Shown here one piece after another: positions 1 to 8,047 of a DNA stretch of 64,000 bases. The notes beneath the pieces are model-generated. The model had not been told where the DNA came from. It searched no databases and was given only the letters and a program-made list of their open reading frames with translations. The translations under genes and the position numbers were made by a program. Origin of the DNA: Bin87 sp964347975 (lineage in GTDB: Bacteria; Chloroflexota; Dehalococcoidia; Lucifugimonadales; UBA3495). Numbering within the stretch: the first letter of the stretch is position 1; every line of letters begins with the position of its first letter. The DNA lies in contig CAYGAY010000015.1 in NCBI GenBank assembly GCA_964347975.1, positions 16,621-80,620 of the forward strand, written 5' to 3'.

Positions 1-213
1 GCTGGGCTTGCGGAGCCAGCGCACCTCTCGGATTTCGTAGCGGTTGCGCAGCACTTCGGCCAGTTCTTCCAGCAGCACGTCGGCGTTGCGCTTGCTGTCG
101 TCAATCAGGCCGACGCGGGCGCCGGCCAGCGAGGGCAGGCGGGGCGCGCCGTCAAAAGGCGCAATCACCGGCTCGGTGACCGGGTTGACCAGTTGATAGG
201 TTTGGGTTGCCAT
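1..213 (-). CDS. UGSC-family (seleno)protein, N-terminal part, cut by window edge
   Basis: Only the first 71 residues are in the window; the frame is open to base 1. The segment with core ARVGLIDDSKRNADVLLEEL aligns with residues of the selenoprotein at 33830 (KRLGLMENSKANADKLLHEL), so this is a paralogue. In that protein the UGSC motif lies near residue 103, so whether this copy carries Sec or Cys is decided outside the window. It lies 13 nt downstream of the HEPN-like gene and probably in one operon with it and the DGLPVVPP gene. The function of the family is unknown; a UxxC/CxxC redox site is inferred. Confidence 0.72.
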   Translation of the reverse strand, partial: MATQTYQLVNPVTEPVIAPFDGAPRLPSLAGARVGLIDDSKRNADVLLEELAEVLRNRYEIREVRWLRKPS

Positions 214-226
214 GTTCAGTTCTCCT

Positions 227-610
227 TTATGCAGCCAGTCGTTCAGCGTCGGCGATATAGCCGGCGGTTTCCCGAATGCGACGCTCCGTATCTTCCAGCG
301 GTTCACACAAGCCCATATAGAAGCAGTCGCCATGCAATACGCCCTGCCGGGAATAATAGCGCCCAACCAGGCTGCGTACCGCCGGATCTATAGCGGCCAG
401 GGTCCGCAGTTCAGAGGAGGTTTCCGGCGTCCTCTCCGGTTCATGCCCGGTGCGCGCCAGGATGAGAGCGTCGGTGGCCCGTTTGGTTGCGCCCCAGGCT
501 TTTTCGGCGGCGTTCCGTATTTTGCCTAGCTCCAGCATCTCCAGAGCGTCGTCGTAGAGCGTGTGGGCGTCGGCAAAGATGGCGTCGGCGCGATGGTTGG
601 CGATGGTCAT
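227..610 (-). CDS. PaREP1/HEPN-like small helical protein
   Basis: A 127-aa, mostly helical protein. Residues 30-50 carry NAAEKAWGATKRATDALI, typical of PaREP1/HEPN-type four-helix proteins. The same core (ASEKGWGAAAWMAKSVA) is in the protein at 30655, which is also next to a DGLPVVPP gene and in a UGSC locus. The start ATG follows the DGLPVVPP gene after about 25 nt. The R-x4-6-H ribonuclease motif of HEPN toxins is not obvious, so I would not call it a toxin. Its role is unknown; association with the UGSC module is inferred from its recurrence. Confidence 0.6.
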   Translation of the reverse strand: MTIANHRADAIFADAHTLYDDALEMLELGKIRNAAEKAWGATKRATDALILARTGHEPERTPETSSELRTLAAIDPAVRSLVGRYYSRQGVLHGDCFYMGLCEPLEDTERRIRETAGYIADAERLAA

Positions 611-635
611 GGGATTGCGTACCGTTCCCGTCTCC

Positions 636-1700
636 CTACGGTATGTTCACTGCCTTGGTAACTGCGGTGGAGCCGACTTTCGGCCCCCAACTTGGTATCA
701 CCGACGAGGAGTTGGACTCCTCGCCGCCGGCGAATACTAACAGAATATCCTCCGGTTCGGGAATCAGGGGCACCATGGTTGCCTCGTCGCCCGGCTCAAC
801 GTCGCCCCGCAATACCAGGCCGCGCTTCAGGTCGGCCGCCGAGCGCTGGATATTGGCGTGGAGGTACTCCCGGACCTGCTGCTTCGTCCAGTCCTTCCAC
901 AGGTTGCTGTTGCCGGCGATGGTGACGGCCACTTGTCCCTGCCGTATGCCCACCGACACGTCGCCCACCGACCCGGATGTGGACATCGACGTTCCCAGCG
1001 ACGATGCCACGTCGGCAATAGCGTACAGGATGGCCTCGGGTCGTCCCACCGACCTCACTTGTCGGGGACCCTCGCTGGCGAACACCGTCACCGTGCTGTC
1101 GCCGGCGTCGAAACCGCGCTCCACGTGCAGCGGTGTCCAGTGGGTCTCGCCCTCCGCCTCGGCGATGCAGTAGGTGTACTTGCCGGGATGCCCAATGACG
1201 CTGCGGTCGAACAGGCCGGGGATGGCGGCGCAGGCGTTCATCAGGATGAGGCGAATCGCCCGGCCGATGGTGCCGTTGGCCCGGTTGCCGGGACCGAAGA
1301 GGTTGTTGCGACTGTTGAGTCCGATCTGCTCGCGGACCGGCCCGTTGACGATGCACAGCACCGCCGCGCCGCCCATGCTGGACGACGGGCCGACCAGGTT
1401 GAACACCGGGTCGAGCATCGCCTCGGTGGCTGCCAGCACGACGGGAAAATACTCCGGCCGGCAACCGGACATCACGGCGTTGGCCGCCGCCTTCTCCACG
1501 GTGATGACGCGCCGCCGCTCGGGCAGCTCGCCGATAACATCGTCGGGAGCGCGGCCGGCATAGCCGATAAACTCGGCAACGCGCCCGGTAGTCGGGGGGA
1601 CAACGGGCAGGCCATCGCTCCAGCCTAGTTCGTAGCCCTTCTCGATGGCCGAGAGAGCATCATCCCAGGTAGTGGTGGTAATGTCGGTGAAAGTGGTCAA
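636..1700 (-). CDS. UGSC-associated protein with DGLPVVPP motif
   Basis: A 354-aa soluble protein without a signal peptide. Near residue 30 it has GWSDGLPVVPPTTGRVAEF, and near 75-90 AANAVMSGCRPEYFPVVLAA with a conserved Cys. Both blocks recur in the 342-aa paralogue at 31118 (GWTDGLPVVPPADYKVREML; ANAVMAGCQAEYFPVLVTA), as does an NSR.N/DGLFGPG stretch. Both paralogues sit beside a PaREP1/HEPN-like gene and a UGSC-family gene. I know of no characterised function. The invariant Cys and the constant UGSC neighbour suggest, as inference, a partner in a selenol/thiol redox step. The paralogue shows the gene is full length. Confidence 0.7.
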   Translation of the reverse strand: MTTFTDITTTTWDDALSAIEKGYELGWSDGLPVVPPTTGRVAEFIGYAGRAPDDVIGELPERRRVITVEKAAANAVMSGCRPEYFPVVLAATEAMLDPVFNLVGPSSSMGGAAVLCIVNGPVREQIGLNSRNNLFGPGNRANGTIGRAIRLILMNACAAIPGLFDRSVIGHPGKYTYCIAEAEGETHWTPLHVERGFDAGDSTVTVFASEGPRQVRSVGRPEAILYAIADVASSLGTSMSTSGSVGDVSVGIRQGQVAVTIAGNSNLWKDWTKQQVREYLHANIQRSAADLKRGLVLRGDVEPGDEATMVPLIPEPEDILLVFAGGEESNSSSVIPSWGPKVGSTAVTKAVNIP

Positions 1701-1721
1701 TTGTGCTACCTCAATTAGTGG

Positions 1722-2192
1722 CTATCTGTCGCGCAGCAGCACCAGTATGGGCAACGTTCTGCGCTCTGAGCTGTCGGCGGCGTGGAACACCTGAATAGCG
1801 CTTTCGGCCCGGTCAATCAAAGCAATCACATCGGAACGCCGGAAAGTGGCATCAGGGTCGTAGTCGGCTTGGTGGCGCTGCTCCGGCAAGTCGGCGAATG
1901 AAGTGGCGAAGGTTCGTATGCCGAACGGTAAGCTGGCGCGATGTTGCTCCATGCGATTTTTGGCCGGGCCGTGGTCCAGGGCGCGATAAGTCCGCAGCCA
2001 TGCCAGCCGATTCGCCGGCAATAATGTTCCAACCAGGGTGTTGGCGTTGCTGGAACATAAGGCATGGAACAACGCATAGTATGCGGCGCTGATGGCTTTT
2101 CTGAGCATTATCTGGCGCGGTCTTCCTCGGGTAGGCGTGCCGGTGTCGCCGGACAGCAGCCGGGCCGCATCAATCAGATGGTTCAAGTTCAC
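1722..2192 (-). CDS. HEPN-domain protein (predicted RNase toxin-like)
   Basis: About 156 aa from a GTG start at 2192, preceded by GGGAGAT; the frame is open further upstream, but that part is a shadow of the next gene. RKAISAAYYALFHALC is the typical first HEPN helix pair, R-TYRALD-H fits an R-x6-H catalytic motif, and QADYDPD is the usual end motif. HEPN proteins are often RNA-cleaving toxins paired with a nucleotidyltransferase or other antitoxin. The gene overlaps the preceding 117-aa gene by 23 nt, implying translational coupling with that possible partner. Confidence 0.68.
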   Translation of the reverse strand: MNLNHLIDAARLLSGDTGTPTRGRPRQIMLRKAISAAYYALFHALCSSNANTLVGTLLPANRLAWLRTYRALDHGPAKNRMEQHRASLPFGIRTFATSFADLPEQRHQADYDPDATFRRSDVIALIDRAESAIQVFHAADSSERRTLPILVLLRDR

Positions 2193-2523
2193 CGAACATC
2201 TCCCGCCAGCGCTCCTCTTCCGAGAGGCTGTTCCACTCGTCCCACTCGCCTTTGTCAACGTAGGATTCGACGGGTATTTTGAAGAACCCCAGGGCTTCCA
2301 GTTCGGGCCACATCGCCACCGAAATGGCGTTGAGCTTGGCGGGGTCCAGGATACTGTAATCCCCGTCGTACACGACGGTGATGCGCAGGTTGTCGTCACC
2401 CTGCCAGCCAACCATAGGTTCGACCAGGATGGGATCGAAGGTGACTGTAGCAGGGAAAGTGCGGAGCAGGTGTTCGCGGATGATGGCTTCGACATGCTTG
2501 GGAAGTTCTGCGGGTAGGGCCAT
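2170..2523 (-). CDS. hypothetical protein coupled to HEPN gene
   Basis: A 117-aa acidic protein with the core DDNLRITVVYDGDYSILDPAKL and the ending GEWDEWNSLSEEERWREMF. I do not recognise a family. It is the upstream, overlapping partner of the HEPN gene, so it may be the cognate antitoxin or a substrate-specificity partner; this rests on gene order only. No nucleotidyltransferase GSx10DxD motif is visible, so it is not the usual MNT antitoxin. Confidence 0.6.
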   Translation of the reverse strand: MALPAELPKHVEAIIREHLLRTFPATVTFDPILVEPMVGWQGDDNLRITVVYDGDYSILDPAKLNAISVAMWPELEALGFFKIPVESYVDKGEWDEWNSLSEEERWREMFGELEPSD

Positions 2524-2631
2524 GATCTATAGCCTCGGGTTGGGCAGACATTGCCACGGCGAGTTCCTTGCCGCCATGCCCGTTGTCTGGTCAAAGCGGT
2601 TCCAGTGTACCACTTTCCCCGGCCCACCGTT

Positions 2632-3957
2632 TCAGCGGCAATGCTGGTTCAGCCGGGATAGCGCCTTGTCCAGAAGGCGCACGTCAAACTCCGCCCGGAT
2701 GGTCTCCGATTCCGTATCCGTCCAAACGGTCAGCGTGTCCACCTGTTGGTAGGAGTAGATTCTGCCGGCACTGTCGCCTATGTAGCCACTAGGCAGCGAC
2801 CTGTTGCGCGACGTTATTGCCGGTGAGAACAATTGCCAATTCTCGGACTGCACTACCCCGTTTCCGTAACGCACCTTGACCGGATGGCTGCTGCTGTGCA
2901 GCGTTCCGTCGGACTGTTTGAGCTCAAAAGCGTCGTCTGGCACCGCCGGACGCTGTTCTCCCCAGTCAAATAGAACTGACCGATTGCCCGGTTCATCGCC
3001 CCGGCAGTAGATCGACACGTGAATGTCGTCGGAACCTTCGGCGTATAAGCTCACGTCATAGCTGGCCTTGCCGGAAGCGGTTTCCCATTCATCCCACACC
3101 CATTTGCCGTAGGCATCAGGTTTCCGGCAATGCTCCGGGTTTTGGGACAGGGCATAGTCCAAATTGCGGACATCAAACTCTATCCTCACTGTATCCGATG
3201 CGGTATTGGCCCACACGGTTAGTGTATCCGTCCCGCGCAGTTGCTGGATAAAGCCGGCGTGACCGCCCAGGCTGTAAGCCTGCCGAATCAAAGACCGTTC
3301 GTTTTCCCGCAGCCACCAGGTTTCCCGTTGCGCATCTCCGTCGTCAAAACGAACGTCAACCGAGTGCCCGATGGCATAAGTTTCGCCAGACTCATTCGTC
3401 AACTCCGTTCCTTGCACCAGAACCTTAATAGCGCCCCAATGCACCTGTGCCCAGGTATAACCATCGGGACGGCAATACAGGCGCAGGCGAGCGCCTGATG
3501 CTGCTTTACCACGCACGAAAACCGCGTAAATGGTTTCGTCCGAGCGGTTTTGCCATTCGTCCCGCTGCCATTTGCCGTAAGGATTGGGCGTAGGCGTGGG
3601 CCGGGGCGTGTTCGTCGGGCGTGGTGTGTTGGTTGGCCGGGGCGTGGCCGTCGGCGTCGGCGTTGGGGTAGCTGTGGGAAAGGGCGTGTAGGTGGGCAAT
3701 GGGGTATGCGTGGGTAGCGGCGTGTAGGTGGGCAGCGGCGTGTAGGTGGGCAGTAGGGTAGGCGTGGGCGGCGGCGTGTCAGTAGGCGGCGTGTCAGCCG
3801 TCTCCGTCGGGCCGGGGGCTGTTGCGGCCGCTGCTATCGCGGTGGCGGTGGCGGCAGGTTGCTGCGTTGGGGCCGGTGTGGTTTCGGTAGCGCAGCCGAT
3901 TGCCAGCAGAAAGACGGCGACAATGATGACGAGTTTCGTAACTAGATTGCCAGACAT
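2632..3957 (-). CDS. PT-rich lipoprotein with two repeated beta domains
   Basis: A 441-aa exported lipoprotein. It starts with a lipoprotein signal peptide ending in the lipobox LLAIGC (Cys about 22). Residues 25-125 form a Pro/Thr linker built from short repeats such as LPTYTPLPTYTP and RPTNTPRPTNT, typical of cell-surface spacers in Chloroflexota. Two copies of a domain of about 140 aa follow, each starting YGKW..DEW and containing L/IYCR, W-G and DTLTVW, and ending in HCRKP or HCR. The fold is unassigned. It probably sits on the outer face of the membrane. A decayed copy lies upstream at 4602-5047. Confidence 0.75.
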   Translation of the reverse strand: MSGNLVTKLVIIVAVFLLAIGCATETTPAPTQQPAATATAIAAAATAPGPTETADTPPTDTPPPTPTLLPTYTPLPTYTPLPTHTPLPTYTPFPTATPTPTPTATPRPTNTPRPTNTPRPTPTPNPYGKWQRDEWQNRSDETIYAVFVRGKAASGARLRLYCRPDGYTWAQVHWGAIKVLVQGTELTNESGETYAIGHSVDVRFDDGDAQRETWWLRENERSLIRQAYSLGGHAGFIQQLRGTDTLTVWANTASDTVRIEFDVRNLDYALSQNPEHCRKPDAYGKWVWDEWETASGKASYDVSLYAEGSDDIHVSIYCRGDEPGNRSVLFDWGEQRPAVPDDAFELKQSDGTLHSSSHPVKVRYGNGVVQSENWQLFSPAITSRNRSLPSGYIGDSAGRIYSYQQVDTLTVWTDTESETIRAEFDVRLLDKALSRLNQHCR

Positions 3958-4036
3958 TGTTATCCATCCGCTGAGAAGTGAGGGTTCCCACGGGAAGTCG
4001 CGGGCGGCGGCCCCAAGGCCCCACTCAGTACGGTCA

Positions 4037-4537
4037 CTACTCGATGTTATAGCCGGGCATTTCGTAGCGAATGAGCGTCACGCCAAGCTGGTCGGCCTCG
4101 TCTTCCAACTCATCAGACCACCGGGCATTAGCCACACAGAAGGCTCTGGTGTTGACGCCGGTGAGGTCTTGCAGCAGGATGGCCCGTCGCCGCGCGTTGT
4201 GAATATCCTGCTCGTTTATGGTTACCGAAACTTCAACGACGGCCTGAACCTCCGACTGCTCGCCGAGCGGCGTGCCCTGGCCGATGATGTCAATAACCCG
4301 GCCCTGGTCAAACTGTTGACGGGTCAATCTTCCGTCCCGGCGGGCCTGCAAGAGCAGGTTATTGATGCTGGAACGGTCGGTGAGGGAAATATCCGCGAAA
4401 TGGTCAACCATAACGAGCTCGATTTGTTCGGAGCAATTTTGCTCGTACAACTCGTCGAGCATATCGCCAACCTGTCTGACCAGTTGTCGGGCGATGGCCT
4501 CCGGCGATAGGTCCTGTTCAGTCAAACCGGTAGTCAT
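4037..4537 (-). CDS. hypothetical protein, possible PD-(D/E)XK-like fold
   Basis: A 166-aa acidic protein. The N-terminal half is helical (EAIARQLVRQVGDMLDELYEQN). The C-terminal half has VQAVVEVSVTINEQDIHNAR and a hydrophobic strand with AFCVANARW, an arrangement seen in small bacterial proteins related to DUF3782-like nuclease folds. No complete catalytic triad can be read with confidence, so the function is unknown. It stands alone between the lipoprotein gene and its decayed copy. The start ATG lies after a short leader. Confidence 0.55.
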   Translation of the reverse strand: MTTGLTEQDLSPEAIARQLVRQVGDMLDELYEQNCSEQIELVMVDHFADISLTDRSSINNLLLQARRDGRLTRQQFDQGRVIDIIGQGTPLGEQSEVQAVVEVSVTINEQDIHNARRRAILLQDLTGVNTRAFCVANARWSDELEDEADQLGVTLIRYEMPGYNIE

Positions 4538-4601
4538 GGCTGTTCCCAGGAAGGCGGGAAATTATTGGCATCCAGTGTACCACTTTGGCGACTCTCTGTT
4601 T

Positions 4602-5047
4602 TCATCGGCAATGCCGGTCAAGTTTGGACAATGCTTTGTCCAGACGGCGCGCGTTAGACTCCGCCCGGATGGTGTCCGTAGCCGTTTTATTTGTCCTTGT
4701 TCTTTTCATTTTTGATGGATTCTTCAATAAGGTCCCATATGAGTCATTGGGGGCACGGGATCTCGAGTCGTCGATACAGAACACCAATGGGATCTCCCGG
4801 GTTGCCCCGAAAATCGTCTCATATGACCATGTTCCTTCTGCTGTTCCATGGAAATCAACTATGTCATCTTCCAGTACTCGCCCTTTCGGATCCTACGCAG
4901 TCATCATCTCCAAAGACAAAAATATCATCACTCCACGAAAATCTGCCTTCGGTGGGGTTGGCATAGGCGCGGCCCCGGTAGTGCAACCGAGGGCCAGCAG
5001 GATGAGGCCAAAACGATAGCGAGTTTGGCAACCGGATTGCCTGACGT
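4602..5047 (-). pseudogene. decayed copy of the PT-rich lipoprotein gene
   Basis: The ends match the lipoprotein gene at 2632-3957, but the middle does not. The 5' end reads TSGNPVAKLAIVLA then, after a frameshift, LLALGCTTG, against MSGNLVTKLVII...LLAIGCATE in the intact gene; the start codon is ACG instead of ATG. The 3' end reads DTIRAESNARRLDKALSKLDRHCR in pieces, against ETIRAEFDVRLLDKALSRLNQHCR. About 280 bases between (4690-4970) are more AT-rich than the surroundings, carry stops in the relevant frame and have no recognised content. This explains the long gap before the next gene. Confidence 0.7.
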
Positions 5048-5131
5048 TGTTATCCCTCCACGTCCACCAAGCCACTCCGACGGCCCGTGTATAATGGCGC
5101 CGATGACGCAGTACGTGAAGCGAGACTATCG

Positions 5132-5845
5132 ATGACCACTGCCCGGCCCCAAGGCCGCACCAGTCCGCCGTCCCTTCTGGCCGATGGCGACCCCAAACCC
5201 CGGCGATTCACCGACCGGGAATATCAAGCCATGCTTGACGGCGGCATCATCTCCGCCGACGAGTTGGCGGAGCTCCGGGAAGGAAAATGGCGACGGTTCA
5301 CCAACGCCGAATACCACGCCATGGACGATGCCGGCGTTTTCGCCCCCGACGAGCGGGTCCAGCTGGTAGCGGGAGAAATAGTCGCAATGTCGCCAATGGG
5401 AAGCCGCCATGCCGCTGCTGTCAACTGGACGACCGAGGCCTTTTACGCATCGGAACGGCTGGCCGGTCGCGCTATAGTGTGGGTGCAATGTCCGCTGGTC
5501 ATACCTGACTTTTCCGAACCTGAACCGGACTTGGCCCTGCTGCATCTCCGCGACGACCGCTATGCTCTGGCCCACCCGCGCCCGGAGGACATTCTCCTGC
5601 TGGTCGAAGTGGCGGATTCTACCCTCGCCTACGACCGACGGGTCAAGCTCCCGCTTTACGCCGCCGCCGGCATTCCAGAATCCTGGCTGATGAACCTGCG
5701 GGATAATGTAATCGAGGTGCATACTGACCCTGCGCCCGACGGCTATCGTACCGTGCGGTCTTACCGTCCCGGCGACTTCATCGCTCCTGTTGCCTTCCCC
5801 GAGCTGAGCGTCGCGGTGTCGGAAGTCATTCCGGCCCGCGCATAG
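5132..5845 (+). CDS. Uma2 family endonuclease-like protein (DUF820)
   Basis: A 237-aa protein of the Uma2/DUF820 family (PD-(D/E)XK nuclease fold, abundant in Cyanobacteria and Chloroflexota; cellular role unknown). Conserved features include VQLVAGEIVAMSPMGSRHA, the catalytic-type EPEPDLALL, and ILLLVEVADSTLAYDRRVKLPLYAAAGIPE. The N-terminal 60 residues contain a duplicated motif (RFTDREYQAMLDGGIISADE / RFTNAEYHAMDDAGVFAPDE), an unusual internal repeat. An upstream in-frame start at 5087 would add 15 residues; the ATG at 5132 was chosen because conservation begins after it. A 24-nt perfect palindrome follows the stop. Confidence 0.82.
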   Translation: MTTARPQGRTSPPSLLADGDPKPRRFTDREYQAMLDGGIISADELAELREGKWRRFTNAEYHAMDDAGVFAPDERVQLVAGEIVAMSPMGSRHAAAVNWTTEAFYASERLAGRAIVWVQCPLVIPDFSEPEPDLALLHLRDDRYALAHPRPEDILLLVEVADSTLAYDRRVKLPLYAAAGIPESWLMNLRDNVIEVHTDPAPDGYRTVRSYRPGDFIAPVAFPELSVAVSEVIPARA

Positions 5846-5867
5846 GGGCGACCGGCCGGTCGCCCCT
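5844..5867. repeat. perfect palindrome AGGGGCGACCGG/CCGGTCGCCCCT
   Basis: A 24-nt perfect palindrome abutting the Uma2 stop codon. Similar GGGGCG...CGCCCC hairpins occur at 15160, 22257, 34812 and 35451, so it is one copy of a dispersed REP-like element. A converging or transcript-end hairpin role is possible, but there is no T-tract. Confidence 0.6.
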
Positions 5868-5945
5868 GCTGGATTCCGGCCCCGTATCAAGTACGGGGTG
5901 ACTGACGTTCTTTCGCCGGAATGGAGGAATTTGTGTCCAAGCGAG

Positions 5946-6893
5946 TTACGCCCGCGCGTACTTGGAGAAGCTGCGCAGTTCTCGCGGCGGGTCCATGTGG
6001 CTGCCCCGGATGGTGTAGGACACCTCGGACACGTACACCGCTCCGGTGCTGTCCACGGCAATGCCGTGGGGCGCGATGAACTGGCCGGGACCTTCGCCCT
6101 CTTCAGGAGCTCCGAATACGCAGACCCGGTCGCCGTTCCGGTCATAGATAGTGACCCGGTGGCCCAGGCCCGGCGCGTCGTCCACGCCGCCCATGCCGTT
6201 CAGTTCGCCCACGTAAATGTGGCCGCCCCAGTACACCATGGCGTCCGGTCGGTGGATGTTGCTCCACATGGTCAGGAAGTTGCCGTCGGTATCGAACAGC
6301 TGAATGCGGTGGCATTCCCGGTCCACCACGTACACCCGCTCGTCCTCGTCAAAGGCGATGTTGTGCGGTCGGATGAACTGGCCGGCGTCAATCCCCGGTT
6401 CGCCCCAGGAGAATCGATACTCCCCTTCGGCGGTGTACACGTGGATGCGGGAGTTGCCGTAGCCGTCGGAGATGTAGATGTCGCCGTTGCTGGGCCGGAT
6501 GGCGGCGGAAGTGGGCCGGTTGAAGGGCTGGCCGCTCCAGCGGGGCGCCGGGTGGTTCTTCTCGCCGATTTCCATCAGCTTCTCGCCGGTTACGCTGAAC
6601 TTCTGGATGGTGTGGATACCGTCGTCGGCGGCCAGCAGCGTGTCGTCCGCCGCGCTGTAGTACAGTCCGTGGGTGCGGTTCTCACTGAAGTGGCCCTGCC
6701 CGAAGGACCGCTCAAAGTTGCCGTCCTTGTCGAAGACCATGATGGGATGCTCGCCGCGGGTCAGAATGAACACGCGGTCGTCGCCATCGACCGCCACGCC
6801 GGGGCACTCCAGCAGCCGCATACCTTCCGGCAGCTTCAGCCAGTCTTCCACGAAAGTGTATTGAAAATCTCCCTGGCCATAAACTTCAGGCAT
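5946..6893 (-). CDS. NHL-repeat / peptidyl-amidating-lyase-like beta-propeller
   Basis: A 315-aa protein made of repeated NHL blades, such as GVAVDGDDRVFILTRGEHPIMVFDKDGNF, NIAFDEDERVYVVDRECHRIQLFDTDGNF and GIAVDSTGAVYVSEVSY. This resembles the six-bladed peptidyl-alpha-hydroxyglycine alpha-amidating lyase family found in many environmental bacteria. There is no signal peptide, so it is predicted cytoplasmic. The substrate is unknown; a lyase or hydrolase activity on a small molecule is possible. It is monocistronic, followed by a dispersed repeat and then the SDR gene. Confidence 0.8.
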   Translation of the reverse strand: MPEVYGQGDFQYTFVEDWLKLPEGMRLLECPGVAVDGDDRVFILTRGEHPIMVFDKDGNFERSFGQGHFSENRTHGLYYSAADDTLLAADDGIHTIQKFSVTGEKLMEIGEKNHPAPRWSGQPFNRPTSAAIRPSNGDIYISDGYGNSRIHVYTAEGEYRFSWGEPGIDAGQFIRPHNIAFDEDERVYVVDRECHRIQLFDTDGNFLTMWSNIHRPDAMVYWGGHIYVGELNGMGGVDDAPGLGHRVTIYDRNGDRVCVFGAPEEGEGPGQFIAPHGIAVDSTGAVYVSEVSYTIRGSHMDPPRELRSFSKYARA

Positions 6894-6941
6894 GATCTTT
6901 CTCCCTTTGCGATGTGCGTTGAATTAATCACGACCGTCATT

Positions 6942-7032
6942 CCCGCTTCCTTCCGTCATTCCCGCGAAAGCGGGGACCCAGACCGCGCTTGCGGCACATA
7001 ATACCGGATTCCCGCTTTCACCGGAATGACGA
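6942..7032. repeat. dispersed ATTCCCGC-type repeat cluster
   Basis: Contains TCATTCCCGCTTCCTTCCG, TCATTCCCGCGAAAGCGGGG and ATTCCCGCTTTCACCGGAAT in succession, members of the short inverted-repeat family also seen near 17531, 29222, 31071 and 46612. It fills the gap between the NHL gene and the SDR gene. Confidence 0.6.
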
Positions 7033-7039
7033 GGCTATT

Positions 7040-7816
7040 TCACTGGGCAACACACCCGCCGTCGATGACCAGTTCCGCGCCTGTGACGAAAGACGCCTCG
7101 TCGGAGGCCAGGTACAGCACGCCGTAGGCCACCTCGATGGGATGCGCCCGACGGCCCAGGGGCACCAGCGCCAGCCGTTGCGCCGCCACCTCCGGGTCAT
7201 CGTAGGTGGATGCGCTCATGGGCGTCATGATCGGCCCGGGGTGCACCGAGTTGCAGCGAATGCCCTCGCGGGCGTACTGGATAGCGGTGGCCTTGGTGAA
7301 CAGGCGCACCGCTCCCTTGGAAGCGTTGTATGGGTGGGATCGCGACCAGGCTCCCGACAGGCCGGCGATGGACGATATGTTGATGATGGAACCGCCTCCG
7401 GCGCGACGCATGGCGGGGATAGCCACCTTGGTGCCCAGGAAGACGCCCTTTGAGTTCACGTTCATAACGCGATCCCATTGCTCCTCGGACGTGTCCTCCA
7501 GCGGGATATTGCGCGCCCCGCCTGCCACGGAGATGCTGATGCCCGCGTTGTTCACCAGGGCGTCCAGCTTCCCGTAGCGTTCCTCAGCCAGGGCGACCGT
7601 GGCCTGCCAGTCGGCCTCGCTGGTCACGTCCAGGTGGGTATAGGCGACGTCCAGGCCCTCGGCCCGGCAGTCGGCCTCAACCTGCCGGCCCAGGTCGTCG
7701 AGAATGTCGCCGAACACGACCTTCGCCCCTTCCCTGGCAAACAGGCTCACCTCCTCGGCGCCCATGCCTCGGGCGCCGCCGCTGATAATGGCTACCTTGC
7801 CGTCCACTCGGCCCAT
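7040..7816 (-). CDS. SDR family NAD(P)-dependent oxidoreductase
   Basis: A 258-aa classical short-chain dehydrogenase/reductase. It has the cofactor motif SGGARGMGAEE near residue 13, NNAGIS near 88, the catalytic Ser in NISSIAGLSG, and YNASK with catalytic Tyr and Lys. D37-type acidic residues (FGDILDD) after strand 2 suggest NAD rather than NADP. It ends in the usual VTGAELVIDGG. The substrate is not predictable. Length and start (RBS GGAGGC 5 nt before ATG) are normal for the family. Confidence 0.9.
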   Translation of the reverse strand: MGRVDGKVAIISGGARGMGAEEVSLFAREGAKVVFGDILDDLGRQVEADCRAEGLDVAYTHLDVTSEADWQATVALAEERYGKLDALVNNAGISISVAGGARNIPLEDTSEEQWDRVMNVNSKGVFLGTKVAIPAMRRAGGGSIINISSIAGLSGAWSRSHPYNASKGAVRLFTKATAIQYAREGIRCNSVHPGPIMTPMSASTYDDPEVAAQRLALVPLGRRAHPIEVAYGVLYLASDEASFVTGAELVIDGGCVAQ

Positions 7817-7843
7817 GTGTGCCTCCTGTAGAAAGCCGGCGGT

Positions 7844-7984
7844 TCACTTAGCCGCCGGATTTTCGTCGATGATAGATTGGAGTTGCCGCACCAGCGGCGG
7901 GAGATGAACCTGAATAACCAGCCACAGCTCGTCTAGGTCAACCGTGTCGCAATCGTGAATCAGCACGTCGCGAAGGTTGGTCAT
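7844..7984 (-). pseudogene. C-terminal remnant of a HepT-like (DUF86) ribonuclease
   Basis: A 46-codon open frame, MTNLRDVLIHDCDTVDLDEL followed by a short tail, that matches the C-terminal third of HepT/DUF86 toxins, including the R-x4-H motif (RDVLIH) and the LPPLVRQL helix. The N-terminal helices are absent, and the sequence upstream belongs to the leader of the divergent coiled-coil gene. No MntA antitoxin is nearby. It is best read as the relic of a HepT/MntA module. Confidence 0.55.
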
Positions 7985-8047
7985 GTCTGTTCAGCGTTGA
8001 CAGCAGTCACCGTACCGCCGGATAATCCTACCAGCAGGGAGGCAAGC

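Noticed and set aside
3600..3800. Repetitive GTAGGTGGGCA-type sequence as a CRISPR array
   Set aside because: It encodes the Pro/Thr linker of the lipoprotein in frame; there are no spacers of constant length and no cas genes.
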